The position numbers were made by a program, and so were the translations under genes. Shown here piece after piece: positions 26,039-39,495 of a stretch of 64,000 nt of DNA. Below the pieces are notes generated by a model. That model was not told where the DNA came from. It made no database searches and worked only from the letters and a program-made list of their open reading frames with translations. How positions within the stretch are numbered: position 1 is the stretch's first letter; every line of letters starts with the position of its first letter. Origin of the DNA: Todiramphus chloris collaris (lineage: Eukaryota > Chordata > Aves > Coraciiformes > Alcedinidae); assembly GCA_025345505.1 (NCBI GenBank), contig JANVCC010000077.1:5805794-5869793 (forward strand). Reading direction: 5' to 3'.

Positions 26039-29000
26039 TATGGAGAGAAGTAAAGTGCTTTCAATTCAGCATGGTGTTGTATTTCAGGGGAGTATGATTC
26101 ACAGGTGATTCACAAAGATTATGCAAGACATCATGAGGCAGCTTCTGTGTTGCATTTATGTTTCATGTCTGACAAGTTATCACAGTGTGTCATACCAACT
26201 CTAGTTTACTTTCATTGTCTAACTCTATAAAATATGGTAAAGAATCAAGAGTAAGATAGTCTCCTGAGCACCCATGTTTTATGTTTTCTTCCTCCTAAAT
26301 ATGCAACTCCCACAGCTGAGATCAATAGAGTTAGTCATATTTACAAGTATTATAAAAACTTTTTCAGACTAGAAAAGTTGGTACCACAAGCAATAAACCT
26401 AGTCTGCCACTCCTCTGACATGCTGATGACATTGGCTTCCTCATTGCAGCCCTTAGTGTAGGCTAAAGAGGGTAAATCTGTCATCTTGTTTATGCCTTTT
26501 CCATCCTCTTTCTCCTGCTACTAATCCACAGTATAATCATGGGGTCAGTTAAATGACTGCGACTCCATGTCTCAGGTGGGGTGATGTTATTTTCCTGCCT
26601 GTGAATAGCACTGATCCCTGCTAGCTTTTTGTATTGTTAAGGATGGTTATGTTAGAGTTTTAAAATGGGATGTAGCCTAGAGGGTATGTGCTTCAAAGTA
26701 GCTCACCTGCTTTCTCAATGTGTTACAATGTGTTCCACTAACAGGACAAATTTCAGAATCCAAATTTTTTGTCACCTATCTGAAAGATTAACATTCATGC
26801 TGCATGCTGTGCGTTCTAGGGGTTTGTTGTTTTTTGAACCAGGACCATCCTCAAGTGTGTCCTTTTTGGAAGCTTAGTAAGTACTGTGTGAAAGATGGAA
26901 AAATGGAGTGATGAGATAAGGCCCAATATTACCTCCTTTCAACTGCATCTAATTTATGTGACATTGAGAAACAGCCATATAAGGAGATGCCAAACTTGTA
27001 GTAGAAATACAAATCTGCAGTGGGATTCCTGCGCTTAGCTGTAACAATTCCGATGGGTGTTGTGGGGCCAGAAGTGATGATCTAATTGTTGGCAAAAAAA
27101 CAGGCATGTAGCAATATTGCCTTGATCAAAAGGTTCGTTTCACATAGGGCAGTTGGCCATAGAGAAGAGGTTAATGAAGATAGTGCTGGAGAAGACTTAT
27201 TCTAGCCCTCCCAGTGCGGTGCAAGAAGAGTCAAGGTTTTTTTCTATTTGTTCGTTTAGGTTTTTTTCTTTGTCTATCCACTGCTGTGAAAGTAAAAGCT
27301 CTTACTGAAATAGAGGCCAGCTCATTTCAGCCAGTGCTTTGCCTCACCGGCCTGTGTTTTTAGGGGACTTGAGCATTCAGTTGGTCCACAGCCTTCACTT
27401 CTGAGACTGTGTTGGTTGGCAAGCAGTGCAACTAGCAAAATGATTGCATGATTGCCTGTTTGTCAGCCACGCAAATGTAAGGATTTTAATCCATGATAGC
27501 TAAAAGAAAACTAGTTTTACTTCTACATTCAAAGGTGTGTAAATGTGAGGTATCTGTCCTAGATCAGACTTCTTCCGTCTTCTTCAGCTTGCTTTCCTCA
27601 GACATGCACAACATCACATAACTGGCAAGAAAGTATGAAAAGCTCTGTCTGGGTTATCACTGCCTGCCCTACATGGAAATTACATGCCAAGTCTTTAGTA
27701 GGTCAGAATTGACTTAAACTCTGAAATACAGTATTTGAGAAGGACAAGAACCATCGTTCTTATCTGTATTAATATCTAAACTAGCACTGAATTGTAATGA
27801 GACTTCTCAGGCCATCTCTCTTGTGTTTCTCTCAGCTAGAACAACCGTCTGTGTTGTTACAATACCCTGTAAAGCTAGAAAGGGCTTAGCTTTGGATTTC
27901 AATTTCTAAATGAAGCAAAAGGAAAACAATGTTATCCATCAGGACTTGTTTCAGTTCCTTTCTGTTGATCCAGAGCTTCTTTGGCAGTGTGAATTAAAGA
28001 GGGGAGATGCTCAACTAAGGGTGTCTATCACAGTATTTTTTGGGGTTTTTGGTTGGTTTTCCACTCCAGGTGTTACATTGCTGGTGTGTGAAGTTTTGTG
28101 TGTTTTATTTCTAACTGTGCATTGCACTGAGGAAATCCAAACTGTGTTGCTACGGCTGTCAATGCCTTCATTATCAGGTTGGGTTCTAGGAACCTATTTT
28201 GCTACTATGTGACCTTTTATACCAGTCAATAAAGTCGGTGGATTTGTGCTGGTATACAACTGGAATAACACAGTAATGAGTGAGCCCCCAGAAAACAGCA
28301 GACAGCAACTTATCGGTGTATTTATCACTTCTAAAAGGTTATGGCAGCTTCCACTGGGCTATGTAAAGAAGTTTCTTATTAATTTAGTTAAACCTTGCTT
28401 AAACATTTGATTTTGTGTGTGAATCATATAACCAGGATTTCTTTGCATTTTTACATTATATTTATACTCAAAACCTATTTTATTCTCAAAATGCAGCTTT
28501 AAATTGCTGCATTAATAGAATTTTTAACCCCCAGTGCTTTCTTATGCTTTCCTCACCTGCTTAGGTTTTGCTAGGGATCTCAGAAAGAGCATGTTCTGGT
28601 ATATCCTACATGGTACAGTGCTGGGTGAGCTAAGGGCAGAGGAACAGTCTCAGCTCAGAAATGCCTCGTATGCATCTTTTTCAAACCAGTATGTTTTTCA
28701 TAACCACATTTGTTAGAATTACTGTGTTATTCTATCTTTGTATGTGCATGTATTCATGGTATCAGGGGTGTGGTAGCATTCAGTTCTGTTGTACAAAATG
28801 CTGCTGTCCATGTCAGCAGTCCGTGCAATTCAATCTTTCAGTCCTGTGCATTTATCAACCGTTCAAGCTCTGTGCAGTATTCACACATATATTATGTAAA
28901 ATAAAATAATATAAAAAAATACATTATTAAGACTGTGGGGGCTGTGAATGGATTATTACAATTTGCCTATCATAGTAATGGCACCTGTTAGAGGTGTGAT

Positions 29001-30299
29001 ACAAAAGGCAGTGACAGGCAGGGTAATTTAGTAATTGTAGCTATTGTGCTGTGTAGCTGGTCAGTTCACCAGGCAAGTACAAAGAAACCAGTGTTAAGGC
29101 TAAGCAGGGGTGGGTAAGCTTAATAGAGAGAGCTAGTGCTTTACTGAAAGAAACTTTTGGTGGAGGGCTAACTCCCAGGGGGAAGGAGTTAGAATGGGTT
29201 GAAAAGAATTAACAAAAGTATATAATCAGTACAGGTTTTCTTGTTTCAGTTCTTAAAGTGACAGGGGACTTCTGGTGATGAGCACGCCTTGCTCCACTGG
29301 CCGAAAGAGGATGGAAGGAGAGAGGGGAGCTTTTTGAAATGCTGGGAGGGTGCTGATTTATTGCAGAACTGAGGTAACCCCAGGCTAGCAGTTGTCTCTT
29401 TCTCCATCTTGCTGATCATCACATTTGGGTTTGGCAAAATTGTTTTCCTATCAAGGTATTCATAAAGGGGGAACAGGGTCAGAAGGTAAGTTTGAGAGGT
29501 CACAGAAAGCCACTGCTGACAGGTCATTTAAACTATGTTTAAACATAAACTTGTACCTTGTATAAATCTGTGTGTGCATATAGGATTTGAGTGTTCATTT
29601 GGATGGCAGGCCTGCCAACTGCTAGTATTTGAAGAGTTAACTAAGGTCTGAAAAGTTAACTGTCTTCAGTAGCTTCTTCCTGGTATACGGAAGCCATAGT
29701 GTTCTTAAATTTTAATTTTTTTTTTTTACATTAGAGACAATGGAGCTAAGGATACAAGGATAATTTGTTACTAGTTCCTTTGTAAACGTGTTTGTTTTGT
29801 AAGCTGTTTGGAGCACAGACCTCTTCTTCCGTACCTTGTACACAGAGGAGTGAATACCAGTACTTTCTTAATCCCAAACGTAATTTTTTCTATCATTTTG
29901 TGAGCCAAAGAACAATATAAAGACTACATAAATTAATCATTTCCCTGATGCAGCATCCCTGTAGACCCCTCACAGACTATATAAAATGCATAGCCATTAA
30001 TTAATTTTCTATTTCTGTAATTATGAGAATGTTAAAATGCTTACAGACTTACCATACCAGTCCTATCTTAAAAAAAAGTACTTGGAGATTGTCTTTATCT
30101 ATCCTGCCTCCACCTTCCATCTGGATATTTGATTTTCGACAGAGCATATTGGTCTTTCTTCATGTGAACCTGTAATTATTGAACAAATTGTTGTCACAAT
30201 GAAGAACCTCTTACACGTTTATGAGGATGCAGTGGAAAACAATAGTCTTGAAAGATAAGTAGTGGACACAGCACTGAAACATATTAAGGCCAGATTGAT
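26039..30299. other. Non-coding stretch, nothing recognised
   Basis: The stretch is mixed AT-rich sequence with short open frames (up to 100 codons at 27,910-28,212) lacking domains or splice structure. No transposon family, simple repeat of note or RNA gene was seen. Confidence 0.55.
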
Positions 30300-30880
30300 T
30301 CATTTAACAGCTTTAAGAGAACAAGGAAGTAGCCTGAAGTTAACAAAGGTCTGCCCAGCAGGGCATTCATGCTAGCAAATACTAATTCACATTTGCTAAA
30401 CAGTATAAACAGATTTGCAGGCAACACCAGGCATCCCATTTAAAGGGATTAGGTGTGCCACTTACCTATTGTCTGGGCTGAGGAATGTGGGGTGCTCAAT
30501 ATGTTCCTTGCAATTAGCCCAATTAGGCAGACACACCCTTTGTGTAAAGCCAGTTACAGGGCACTTAATCCATTGATTGGAAAGGTAATATTTCTTCTTT
30601 GAATTCAGAAGCTTGTCCTGTGGTGTTACTTGCATCTTTGCTGATTCCACGCCTAAGCGTTAAAGTGACCAGGCAGTGTATGTCAGCCAGGCAGTTGATA
30701 AAGTGTATTTGGTCTTTATAAACTATGCAAACTGACATATTGACTTTGTTGAAGTCAGCTGATGGAATGCTGCAAGAGGATGGGAATACCAACCACCTTT
30801 ATTATCGGAGCAAACCCAAGTGTTAATAAATGGGCCATCCCCATGGCTTAATACTAAGTGCAGGATGATGGGGTTTTTTT
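30300..30880. promoter_or_regulatory. Enhancer-like candidate conserved non-coding segment
   Basis: The segment carries two CAATTAG homeodomain-type words in direct repeat nine bases apart (30,511-30,517 and 30,520-30,526), an ATGCAAA octamer/POU-type core (30,725-30,731), and further TTAATCCATTGATTGG-like sequence near 30,566-30,581. It has no simple repeats and no transposon similarity. These features resemble vertebrate developmental enhancers. Site content is seen; function and conservation are inferred. Confidence 0.35.
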
Positions 30881-33800
30881 ATGTTTAAAGTGCACAATTC
30901 CCTTACTAGTAACTCTCTTTCTTTTTTCCCAGCAGGGGTTAAAAACACAGCAGAGGATTTGTGTGATATACATGCTATTATCACTAATTTCTGCAGGAAG
31001 TGATTCATGTTACACTGGAGCTGCAGAAACCCCTTCATTCCTTGTATCCTGCCTGTCATTCAGTTGGTAAAGGCCATTTCCAGCTGATTGGAGGGTCAAT
31101 ATAGCAGAGTCCCTCTGAGCCTTGGAAGGAAGTTAAAGAACCAGTCCCAAAGGCACCTTTCTAGAAAATTATTACAAAAGAAGATTGTGTAAAAAGAGGT
31201 GAAGAATGAGCCAAGTACTTACGTATTGTCTACAGGCGTCTGAATTAATTGCAGGTTATATGCCAAAGTAAAATCACGTTTTGTGCCAATAAAAAGGAGC
31301 TGGAGCAGTGTGTGCTAGTGGGTGATCTTCCAGGAGACTGGACACAGTGCTGAGCACTGCCTTCCCTGGGAGGAAAGGTTGGGTGCAGGTATAGCTGACA
31401 GCAGCTGATAGCAGTTTTGGGAAACCCAGCAGGGTCTGGAGCTTCTGCAAACCTCCCAGTTGGCTGTTACAAGTCAAACATAGACCCTGAGGGGTCACTG
31501 CAGTGGATTAGGCTGGTACAGGCTAATTCCTCAAATACTGGTGGTAAAAGCCGCACGTACTGCATCCTGAGCTTCAGATCTGCCTGTGCCACCTCTGTCA
31601 TCATCAGTACCTGTTTTACCAGTGATAGCATTTCAGAAATCCATCTCTAGCTATATAGGGACGTCTTTGTTCAAAGAAGTTTCCCAGGTTTGTAAAGGAT
31701 CTTCCTTGAGATAGAAATAGAAAGCTCACAGAGCACAGATAGAAGAGATTTGGCACCAGGCTCCATTTCTTAAGGAAAGGGAAAGAATGTCGAGTCTATG
31801 AAGTGGGTCATTCCACTCATGCCTTTCAGGTGAAAATATTATGCATAAAATTATCATATTTGGTGTAAAAGAGTGTTTCTTTCAAACAGATAAGAAATTG
31901 AATCAAAGGCCACACACCTTTTCTCGAGTGCAACCTTTACTACTCATGAAATCACTGAGGCTCCTTGATGGGTTGAAGGCAAGGATGTGGCTAGAGCCCT
32001 GCTTGTGGCCACATTCAACCTTCCTGGAGTCAGGCTCAGTGTTTGTGTACAGTGTTTAAAGGGTAATAGCACTAAACACTGCCCTCACAAACCACTGTAA
32101 TTACTTATACTGCTGAAAAAACCCAGAACATGAACAAAAATATCATAGAAAAGCTATTTCTAACACTAGTGCTGCTCTTTATGGCTAAGTGGCAGCCATC
32201 ATTTTTTTCCTAAATTATGTGTTCTTTTTTCAAGCATTTAGATGATGCAAACCAGATTTTTGTGGCAGCATTATTGCTCATAGCCAAAAGAGCATTCAAG
32301 GAAACACTGTTTTTCTGCTAAACTGCCATTTATTCAGAACACTTTGAGTTGTTTATCTTTTTTCATTCTCCTGACAAATCAAGTAGCCATTGAGCCTTTA
32401 TTTCTGAGTATAAATTGAGTAATAATTTTAGTAAAAGTAACAGCTACCATCTAATTTCTGGGGGTGGGAGAATGAAAAGTTCTGGTTTTTGCCTTTTGCT
32501 TTGTTTTTAGAAGGAAAGTTCCCCAGGAAAACTGTTTTTCCAGTTTGGCAGTAAAACTTCCTGTTTGTTTTGGACTTTTTTTTTTCTTTTCCTTGCACGT
32601 AGTATTATAGTAGAAATTTTGTTGTTGTAATTGCATTCTAGGTAGTGTTCTAGAGTTATTTTTTGCTTTGTTTACCTACTCTCTGGACTGACGCTCTTAG
32701 TTTGGGAAAAAGAAGAAAAAAAAAAAAAGGTTGTAAGCATTCATTAGAAGAATATGGTGAATGCCTTTTAGTTTTTCACATTGCTCTTTATTCGCTTTGA
32801 GTGTTCCTAATAGCAAGTGTTTAATGGAGGGAATGTTCCAGAGGAAAGAAGTGGTAACAGATAATCATGCGAAGGTATGTAATTATGAGTATTTGTCCCA
32901 GGCATGAGAATATGAAAGTTCTTTGGGGTTCATCCAGTCAGCATGTAAGAACAATAACATGAGATGGAGGTGATTAATCAAGTGTTGCAGAGAGAAGAAT
33001 ATGAATTACAAGTAATCAAAGCAGTATCTAGGACAAATAGTTTACAGGCAATCCACAGGCCACACATGTTCACATGGACAAATTACTGAATTGCTTCAAG
33101 GTGAGGACATTTGTATACATGAAAATCTTTGTATACAGTCATGAATAGAAGAATGTACTAATACAGTTGCATAATTTGTTTATAAATGCTGTAAAATTCC
33201 TTTTTCAAAATAGACGATTTCTGTTCTGTCTGTGAAGAGTGGAAAGTACAATCATTAGCTTAGAACTGACTTCAGACTTTGGCATTAAAGCAAGCTGACA
33301 GTCAGCTCTATCCATGTGCGTAGTATACCCCTGGAAAATATTGCATCTTTCACCTTTGAACACAATACTGTTGTTCATTTTAAGATGTTAAAATCTAGAG
33401 TGAAGGATCAAGATAAACATAGTTTTCTTTGTGGTATTTTCTGATTTTTGTCATTTCTGCAGTGTACGTTCTCTTGTTCTGTGGAACTGCTACTCCCCTG
33501 CTTGCTTTAAAAAGTCCAGAGCTTTTATAGAGATATTTTTTATCCTTCTTGCTAGGCATTGTAACTTTTAGCTCAGTAGTCTTTAATTCAATTACCATGA
33601 ATTAAGTTTACCTTAGGATCTTTGGAGCCCCTTAGAGGGCTGATCTGATTAATTACTGTGCAAAACAGATTGTTAAAATAACTAGGTTTTATGCAGTTTC
33701 TCTTTGTTCTTTCCCTTAGCTTCTGTAATTCACAGACATTGATACTGGATGAGTGAGGTTAATGTGGGAGACATGTTTCCACAAGCTCACTGGTTCTGAC

Positions 33801-33999
33801 TTCTCTCCACAGACAAAAACAGGCTCTTGTGGGTGGGGAGTGCGTGGGACCCCTTTCTGGGCTGTGATATGTGCCTTCCAGTGTGATGAATTTTGTAGGT
33901 CAATGCCAATTAGATGACCAGTGGAAGAATCAGGATGGCCTTATGTATAGGTCATTATGAATTTAGTAGCAAATGAACTTTGTAATGCAGAGTACAGGC
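30881..33999. other. Non-coding stretch, nothing recognised
   Basis: Bases 31,250-31,650 are more GC-rich than the surroundings, but their short frames on both strands match no protein I recognise. The rest is AT-rich with T runs near 32,577 and an A run near 32,716. No repeat family or RNA gene was seen. Confidence 0.55.
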
Positions 34000-35600
34000 T
34001 GGAGTTAATTTTATTTAATTGCAGCAATCTTTAATAGCCAAACCTAGGAAATAAATCCTGCTCATCATCAGTGCTCCTGATCTGTGTCATGTCTGGGACA
34101 GTAAAGAGCAGCAGGGTAAAGGAGTCATCCAAGCTCCGGCCATCGCTATGCTTTTCTATGGGTTCACACAGGTCAGGGCTTTAGTGGTTTGTGTAAGTGG
34201 CTGTGGTCCTGCTCCCGAGCCAAACCAGACAGGCCTTAGTAGAGACATGGCATCTAGTTAGACACTTCCTTATATGACAAAAGAAAGTGGCTTGTACCAT
34301 TCTTGGGCAAATTTATCCCATCCCTCTGCAAGCTTGGCAGGCTCACTGGTAACAAAGCGGACATGGTTTTGAGCCAGGCAATGCAACAGGATGTAAGGGT
34401 CACTTTGAAGGGAAGGGAAACCACCTGTCTTGGGCACGGCTTATAATTTTGCTGGATGCACATCAGGAGTTGGAAAGGGGAAGCCACCCTGTGCTCTGTG
34501 CTTAGAGGACCTTTGTGTGTCCCTGTCTGGCTGGAGGTTCTAGCTGCACCCGAAGACCAAGTGGTGGGGACAGAGGAGGTCTAAGCCCAGCACAAACAAT
34601 TTGCTAGATTTCATCCTTCCTCACTTCCTCCTATCATTCTCCAACACAGAGCAGGGTGAATAAAACCATTCCCTTTCTGAGGAAAAGCAAGCTGGCTAAT
34701 ATAGGCTCGTCAGTCTTTATATGCTGGAGTGGGGATTTCCAGAATTAATCTGGGTCTGTAGGGGTGAAGTCTACTATCAATCGCATCAAACGGACATGGG
34801 ATTTCCAAAGCTAAATGAGGTTTGTAGGGAAAAAGTCCAGTTTTATTCTCTTAAAATAAACCATGCAGCCTGCGGTTTGCGAGAGATGTGTTAACAGGAC
34901 CCTGTGCATGTTGTAGCTCTGATTCATTTATAGGTTTTCTGTGAATTTGATTTATTTTTTTTTAAACTACCATTTAAGCTCTGCTATTTGTAATTTTCTT
35001 TTGACAGATGGAGAAGCGATGAGAAGGGAGGAGAGCTGAGATGTTGCTTACTTTCCCTTTTTGGGGTATAGGCTTCACTTTATGGAACGATTGAAAGTTC
35101 TCAGTTGTTTAGTCCCTTTCTGAAGTGCAACAGAAAGTCACTGCTGCACTGATGTCATCAAAGAAAAATGAGCCAGTATTAAGCTAAAAAGTGCATAAAA
35201 AGTTTATGGATCTTTTATAGAAGTTTTACCACGAACTGCATCAGTGGATTTTTAACTTGAACAAAACCGAATCAGGTGTTAAACCTTTCCACATTTAGAT
35301 GTTGTAATGGTAACTGAAACTTTAAAAGCAGTGTTGAGAGAGGCAAAGTGCTTAGTAAAGACCCTGGCGATGTGCACTGGAGGGGGATCCAGAGCAGGAG
35401 CAGGGCAGGGTCCGCTGGAAATCAATGCTAAAACTCAGTTAAATTAGACTGGTGCCAACAATTTATCGCACATCTGTATTTCCTTGATTTTATATTTAAT
35501 TATCACCTGCAAAAAGTCTGATTTCTAAGTATTTATTATGAAATGAACAAAAGAGTTTACAAGGCAGTGCAGTAATGCACTCCAGGGTGTGTCCTGCTGG
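34000..35600. other. Mixed non-coding stretch with enhancer-like patches
   Basis: Patches such as 34,005-34,045 (taattttatttaattgcagc), 34,920-35,010 and 35,435-35,545 (atttaattatcacctgc near 35,494) combine homeodomain-like TAATT words and an E-box-like CACCTG with absence of repeats. The interval is less distinctive than the other candidate elements, so it is described as a composite region rather than one element. There is no coding evidence. Confidence 0.3.
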
Positions 35601-36471
35601 AACAGTGCCATTTCTGAAGTTGCTGAAGTTGTTCCTCATAAAGTTAGTGCTTCAGTTTGTAGTCACTGCAGAACAATATCCCAGGAACAATACTGCATAG
35701 TTCTGGTAGAGTTATTGGCAGAAAGCTGGCGGCCACGCATGGCCCCAGAATGTGTGTGCATATAGCAGACTTTATTCTGAGCCGTAGGTGATGTGGCGCT
35801 GAAGTTCCGAAGACTTCCTGATAATCACTGCAGTGCTATTTGCTCATTTCTTTTCTGGGAAATGCACACATAAGATAGATCTTAAATATATTCAGGATAG
35901 GATGCATCTTTGTATATATGCATGCATATGTGTTTAAAATTATGAGGAGCTATTCCTAAAAGATGAGAGAACCTAAAGATAAGGAACTCATTTAAAAGTA
36001 AATAAATAGTTGAAGAGTTTCTTAATCAGTTGCTCTCTTTCCTCAGCAGTGTAGGCAACAGGTGGGAAGAGATTAGGTGTCTTTTTTGAGTGTTGTGGTT
36101 GTAGCTGTCATTGTGTAGGACTCAAGTAAATCTTAGTACATATTGAGCACTTCCATATAGTAGCAACCTGAGGTTCTGTGGATGTCAGCACTGTGAAGCC
36201 TCTGTCACACAACTTCTTTATTTACTCCCTCTCCCCCCTCTCTTCTCCTTTTACTTTCCATAGTGCATCCAAATATGCTTTCTCCTAACAAGCCAGGAAT
36301 TTGATCCATCTAAAACTATAGGACATACTGGCCACACATCAACACACACCCTTTAAATATTTTTTCCGTGCCCTTTTATCTTCTTTGTTTGCAAAGTTCA
36401 GGTTAGTCCTTTTTAAAATTTCTGTTCAGAGGAAACATTATTAAAAGTTTAAGCCCTGTAGATTGAGAAGT

Positions 36472-36930
36472 GTTAATTAAACAGATCTCTGATACCTGTA
36501 GTTGCAATTATCAATGGAATAATTGCAAAATATATAGGCTGAGGTTTCTTTAAAACTTCCATTCCTTAGTATTGCTGTTATTATTTTGTTATTCAATTAG
36601 TATAGTGCCTAAAGGCTGCAACTGTAATGAAAGCTTCACTGTACTGAGTACTGTACAGGCACATAGCATGATTTAGGATGTGAATGGATGATTGTGGTAA
36701 TTCAATTGTGGTAGCTTCATGATTCGCTTCTCAGATGAGTAACTATTCCTGATTATGTATTAATTACTACTTTGTTGCAATCAGTGCCAGCCTGCAAGGT
36801 TGGTTTAAACTTTTCTCTGTAATTGACAGTGGTTTAAAAGTACGTAATAGGCCAAGAGCTGATTATCTCAGCCCATGTAATGAATGGATGTCACTGGGCT
36901 TGTAGCAATTCGATAGCAACTTGTAGTAAC
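36472..36930. promoter_or_regulatory. Enhancer-like candidate conserved segment with long palindrome
   Basis: The segment begins with a TTAATTAA palindrome (36,473-36,480) and contains a perfect 10-bp inverted repeat (36,502-36,528). Between 36,700 and 36,870 there are several homeodomain-like words (gattatgtattaattac, gtaattgacag) and no simple repeat. It resembles developmental conserved non-coding sequence. This is inference from composition; no homology search was possible. Confidence 0.35.
36502..36528. repeat. Perfect inverted repeat, 10-bp arms
   Basis: The arms ttgcaattat (36,502-36,511) and ataattgcaa (36,519-36,528) are exact reverse complements around the 7-base loop caatgga. Each arm carries a TTGCAAT word, which resembles a C/EBP half-site, and an ATTAT homeodomain-like word. 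It could be a dimeric factor site or a small cruciform. Confidence 0.75.
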
Positions 36931-39199
36931 TGTCTTTAGACAGAGTCTTGGGATATAACCTCTAAAAACAAGGTACATGGAGTTTGGAAGAAAAAGACAT
37001 AGGTTAATTGCAAAAGTAGAACATTTTCAACATACAGTACAATGTCCAATAATGCTGTTCCTGTCTGACTACTGTGTATTTTTATGTTTACTCCACCACT
37101 GCAGATCTTAGTAATCACAAATACCTTGTATCAAATCTTGTGGACTAAAATTCCTGCTTCCCCTGTTCCAGCTGGAGAGTTATATTGTGATATGGTCCAT
37201 TTCTCAAAGCACTGTGGTAGCTCTTCCTTTTGTGGAAAGCTCCTTCCTCAAGCGCCTCAAGCTGCCCAGAAATGCAGAAATATCTCAAATAGTTTTAAGT
37301 CAGCACCAAGTCATTCAGAAACTAGATGGCAACTTCCCTACTTATTTGGAGTGTAGATGAAGTTATAGCTTTCTGCCTGGAACTGTTCTCAGTTGGCAAG
37401 CACAGTCAGCCACCAACTTAGAGAAATGTTCTGTGCTTGTCCAGGCTTCCAAAATATGGAAATTATTCCCTTGTATAGCCCAGCAGTCAGACCAGAAGGC
37501 AACATCTATATGATTAAGGTTTATGAGGTCTGTGTTCAAATACACTGGCAGATTCAGTATAAATCCCTCAAATGAAATAATATAGAAACAAATCTCTCCA
37601 GAGATCTACGTGCTCTGAAAACTTCAAACCCCATCACTGATGCTTTTAGACTTTTTTTTTTTCTTCAGGATGCTGTCTGCTTATTTGTAAGTTTTTTAAT
37701 CCCACGTCAAATAGATAATTAATTTGAAGTACAATTTGATATCTACACATTTCCGGTTCTGCATTGAACATATAAATTACTCTTTTACCTTTTCTCCCAT
37801 GAAAATGAGCTGTTTCTATTTTAGCCAGGACTGACTGTGGTTTTCCTGTTGTTATAGTCAGCCTCCAAAGTATGTTATGAAGTAAAGGATATGGCTGCTA
37901 TTCAGTCACAACTAATATATATAGACAAGCACTAGTTCTAATCTGTTATGCTAATGAAGTTAATGAATGCCTGTTAGGTGTAACTCTCTGCTCTTCTACC
38001 CTTGTTGCCAAAATTTCTCATAGCTTCTCGTGACGTTCTGCCTGTCAGAATTTTAGTTTACAGACAGGGCAAACATACAATGTGAATATTTTTTTTTGGT
38101 TTTTTTTTTTGTTTTTTTTTTTTGTTGATGCACTTGATTAATTTATTGCTTCATAGTCTATTTATAAAACTGGGCAAGTTTCCTCTTAAAATAACAAAGA
38201 CTAATAACAATGGCATCTACTACTATTTTAATGTCAATAAATAATTAATGGTTCCTCCTTTTGCTCAGTACATCCATGTACTTCTTAACTCATCCCTCGC
38301 TTTCTGACAAAAAGCTATTTCCTTCCTTTACATCTTTTTAAAATGTTCCAGCGATGATATTTCTACTGTGGAAAAGCTACTTTAAATTTGTTGGGTAGTG
38401 TTTTGGAAATGGTGAAGAGATGTGTGTTTATACTGTGCCTTGTACTCTTGGATCCTAGTCTCTTAGAAAGCAAATATTAATATGCAGTTTTGCATTCCAT
38501 CAATGAAGTTTTTAAATGTTACATTTTTAGACTCTTAGAACTTTAGTTCTAAAGATGTACAAGTAAGAAATTAATTGAATTAGAGCTTCGGATTCTGACT
38601 TTAATTTGTACTATCACTAGTCAGAAAAAAATACTTCTGAATTAAAAAAAAAAATCTTTGAAATTAGATAATAAACTTGTATTATCCTGCGATGTAACTT
38701 GAGGCAGAGCCTGGTATAATTAAAGCCATATTGTCAAGTTTAGATATCAAATCTAACTGCTACTGAGCATATCAATTACTGAAGCTTTTCTTGCTCTCTA
38801 GGCATTGGTCGAAGTCACAGTATACTACAGTGAGGTATACAGATGTATATTAAGGCTGTTGATGTGCTGAAAGGTACCTTTGTGGTAATTAGAAAGATCA
38901 TCCCTTGTGAAACCAGAAATTCCTTTAGTTTTTATGTGAGGACGTACACATGTAGTATTTTGGTTTTTGTGGTAATGGGATTAAGATGTGGGTGCAAAGC
39001 TATGATATAGATGAGTTACTATGTTGAGTTTTTCAAACATCTGATTTTAGTGGATTGAGATGGAGACAACTTGCTTAAGGTGTTTATAGTCACAGTTTCT
39101 TAAATGGTAGGGAAGGACATGAGCGTGTCTTTGAGGTGTGTTCAGATTAAGAAAAAAATACAAAAAGGGAAAGCAAGGGAAAAATTCATGTGACTAAAA
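36931..39199. other. Non-coding stretch with T-rich tract
   Basis: The interval contains a T/G-rich low-complexity tract at 38,088-38,127 (T runs broken by single G bases) and open frames under 91 codons without domains. Otherwise nothing was recognised. Confidence 0.55.
38088..38127. repeat. T-rich low-complexity tract
   Basis: Three T runs are separated by gg and g. It is simple sequence without an identifiable retroposon body on either side. Confidence 0.85.
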
Positions 39200-39495
39200 C
39201 AGTGGACTATGTGTGGGGAGATCTGAGTTTGGTCCTTTTTTCTATACCATCCTTCCCATCTGACCTTACTTAAATCACTTAGATATTTTACAGTTGTTTA
39301 ATCCTTTTTACACAAATAGTCTTGTTCTTAATCTCTGTTCCGTATATCCTTAATTGTATAAATGGATTAAAATACCACTGTCTTCATCCCTTACCTTCAT
39401 ATCTTACCTATATATACTGTGCTGTAAATGTACTGTGAATTCTTTACAGTAGTAGACTGTCAAAGAAAAGTATATAAAAGATCTTAATATAAAGT
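39200..39495 (+). mobile_element. Ancient MIR/L2-type SINE relic
   Basis: The sequence ggagatctgagtttggtcc (39,219-39,237) followed by tctgaccttacttaaatcac (39,260-39,279) corresponds to the tRNA-derived and core parts of MIR-type SINEs (..gagacctgggttcaat.. and ..tgaccttgggcaagtcactta..). At the distal end, gtactgtgaattctttacag and aagtatataaaag (39,468-39,480) resemble the L2-type tail (..aagcgctttgagat.. and ..gcgctatataa..). The A/B promoter boxes are degraded. Such amniote-wide relics are rarer in birds than in mammals. It is not functional as a transposon. Confidence 0.5.
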
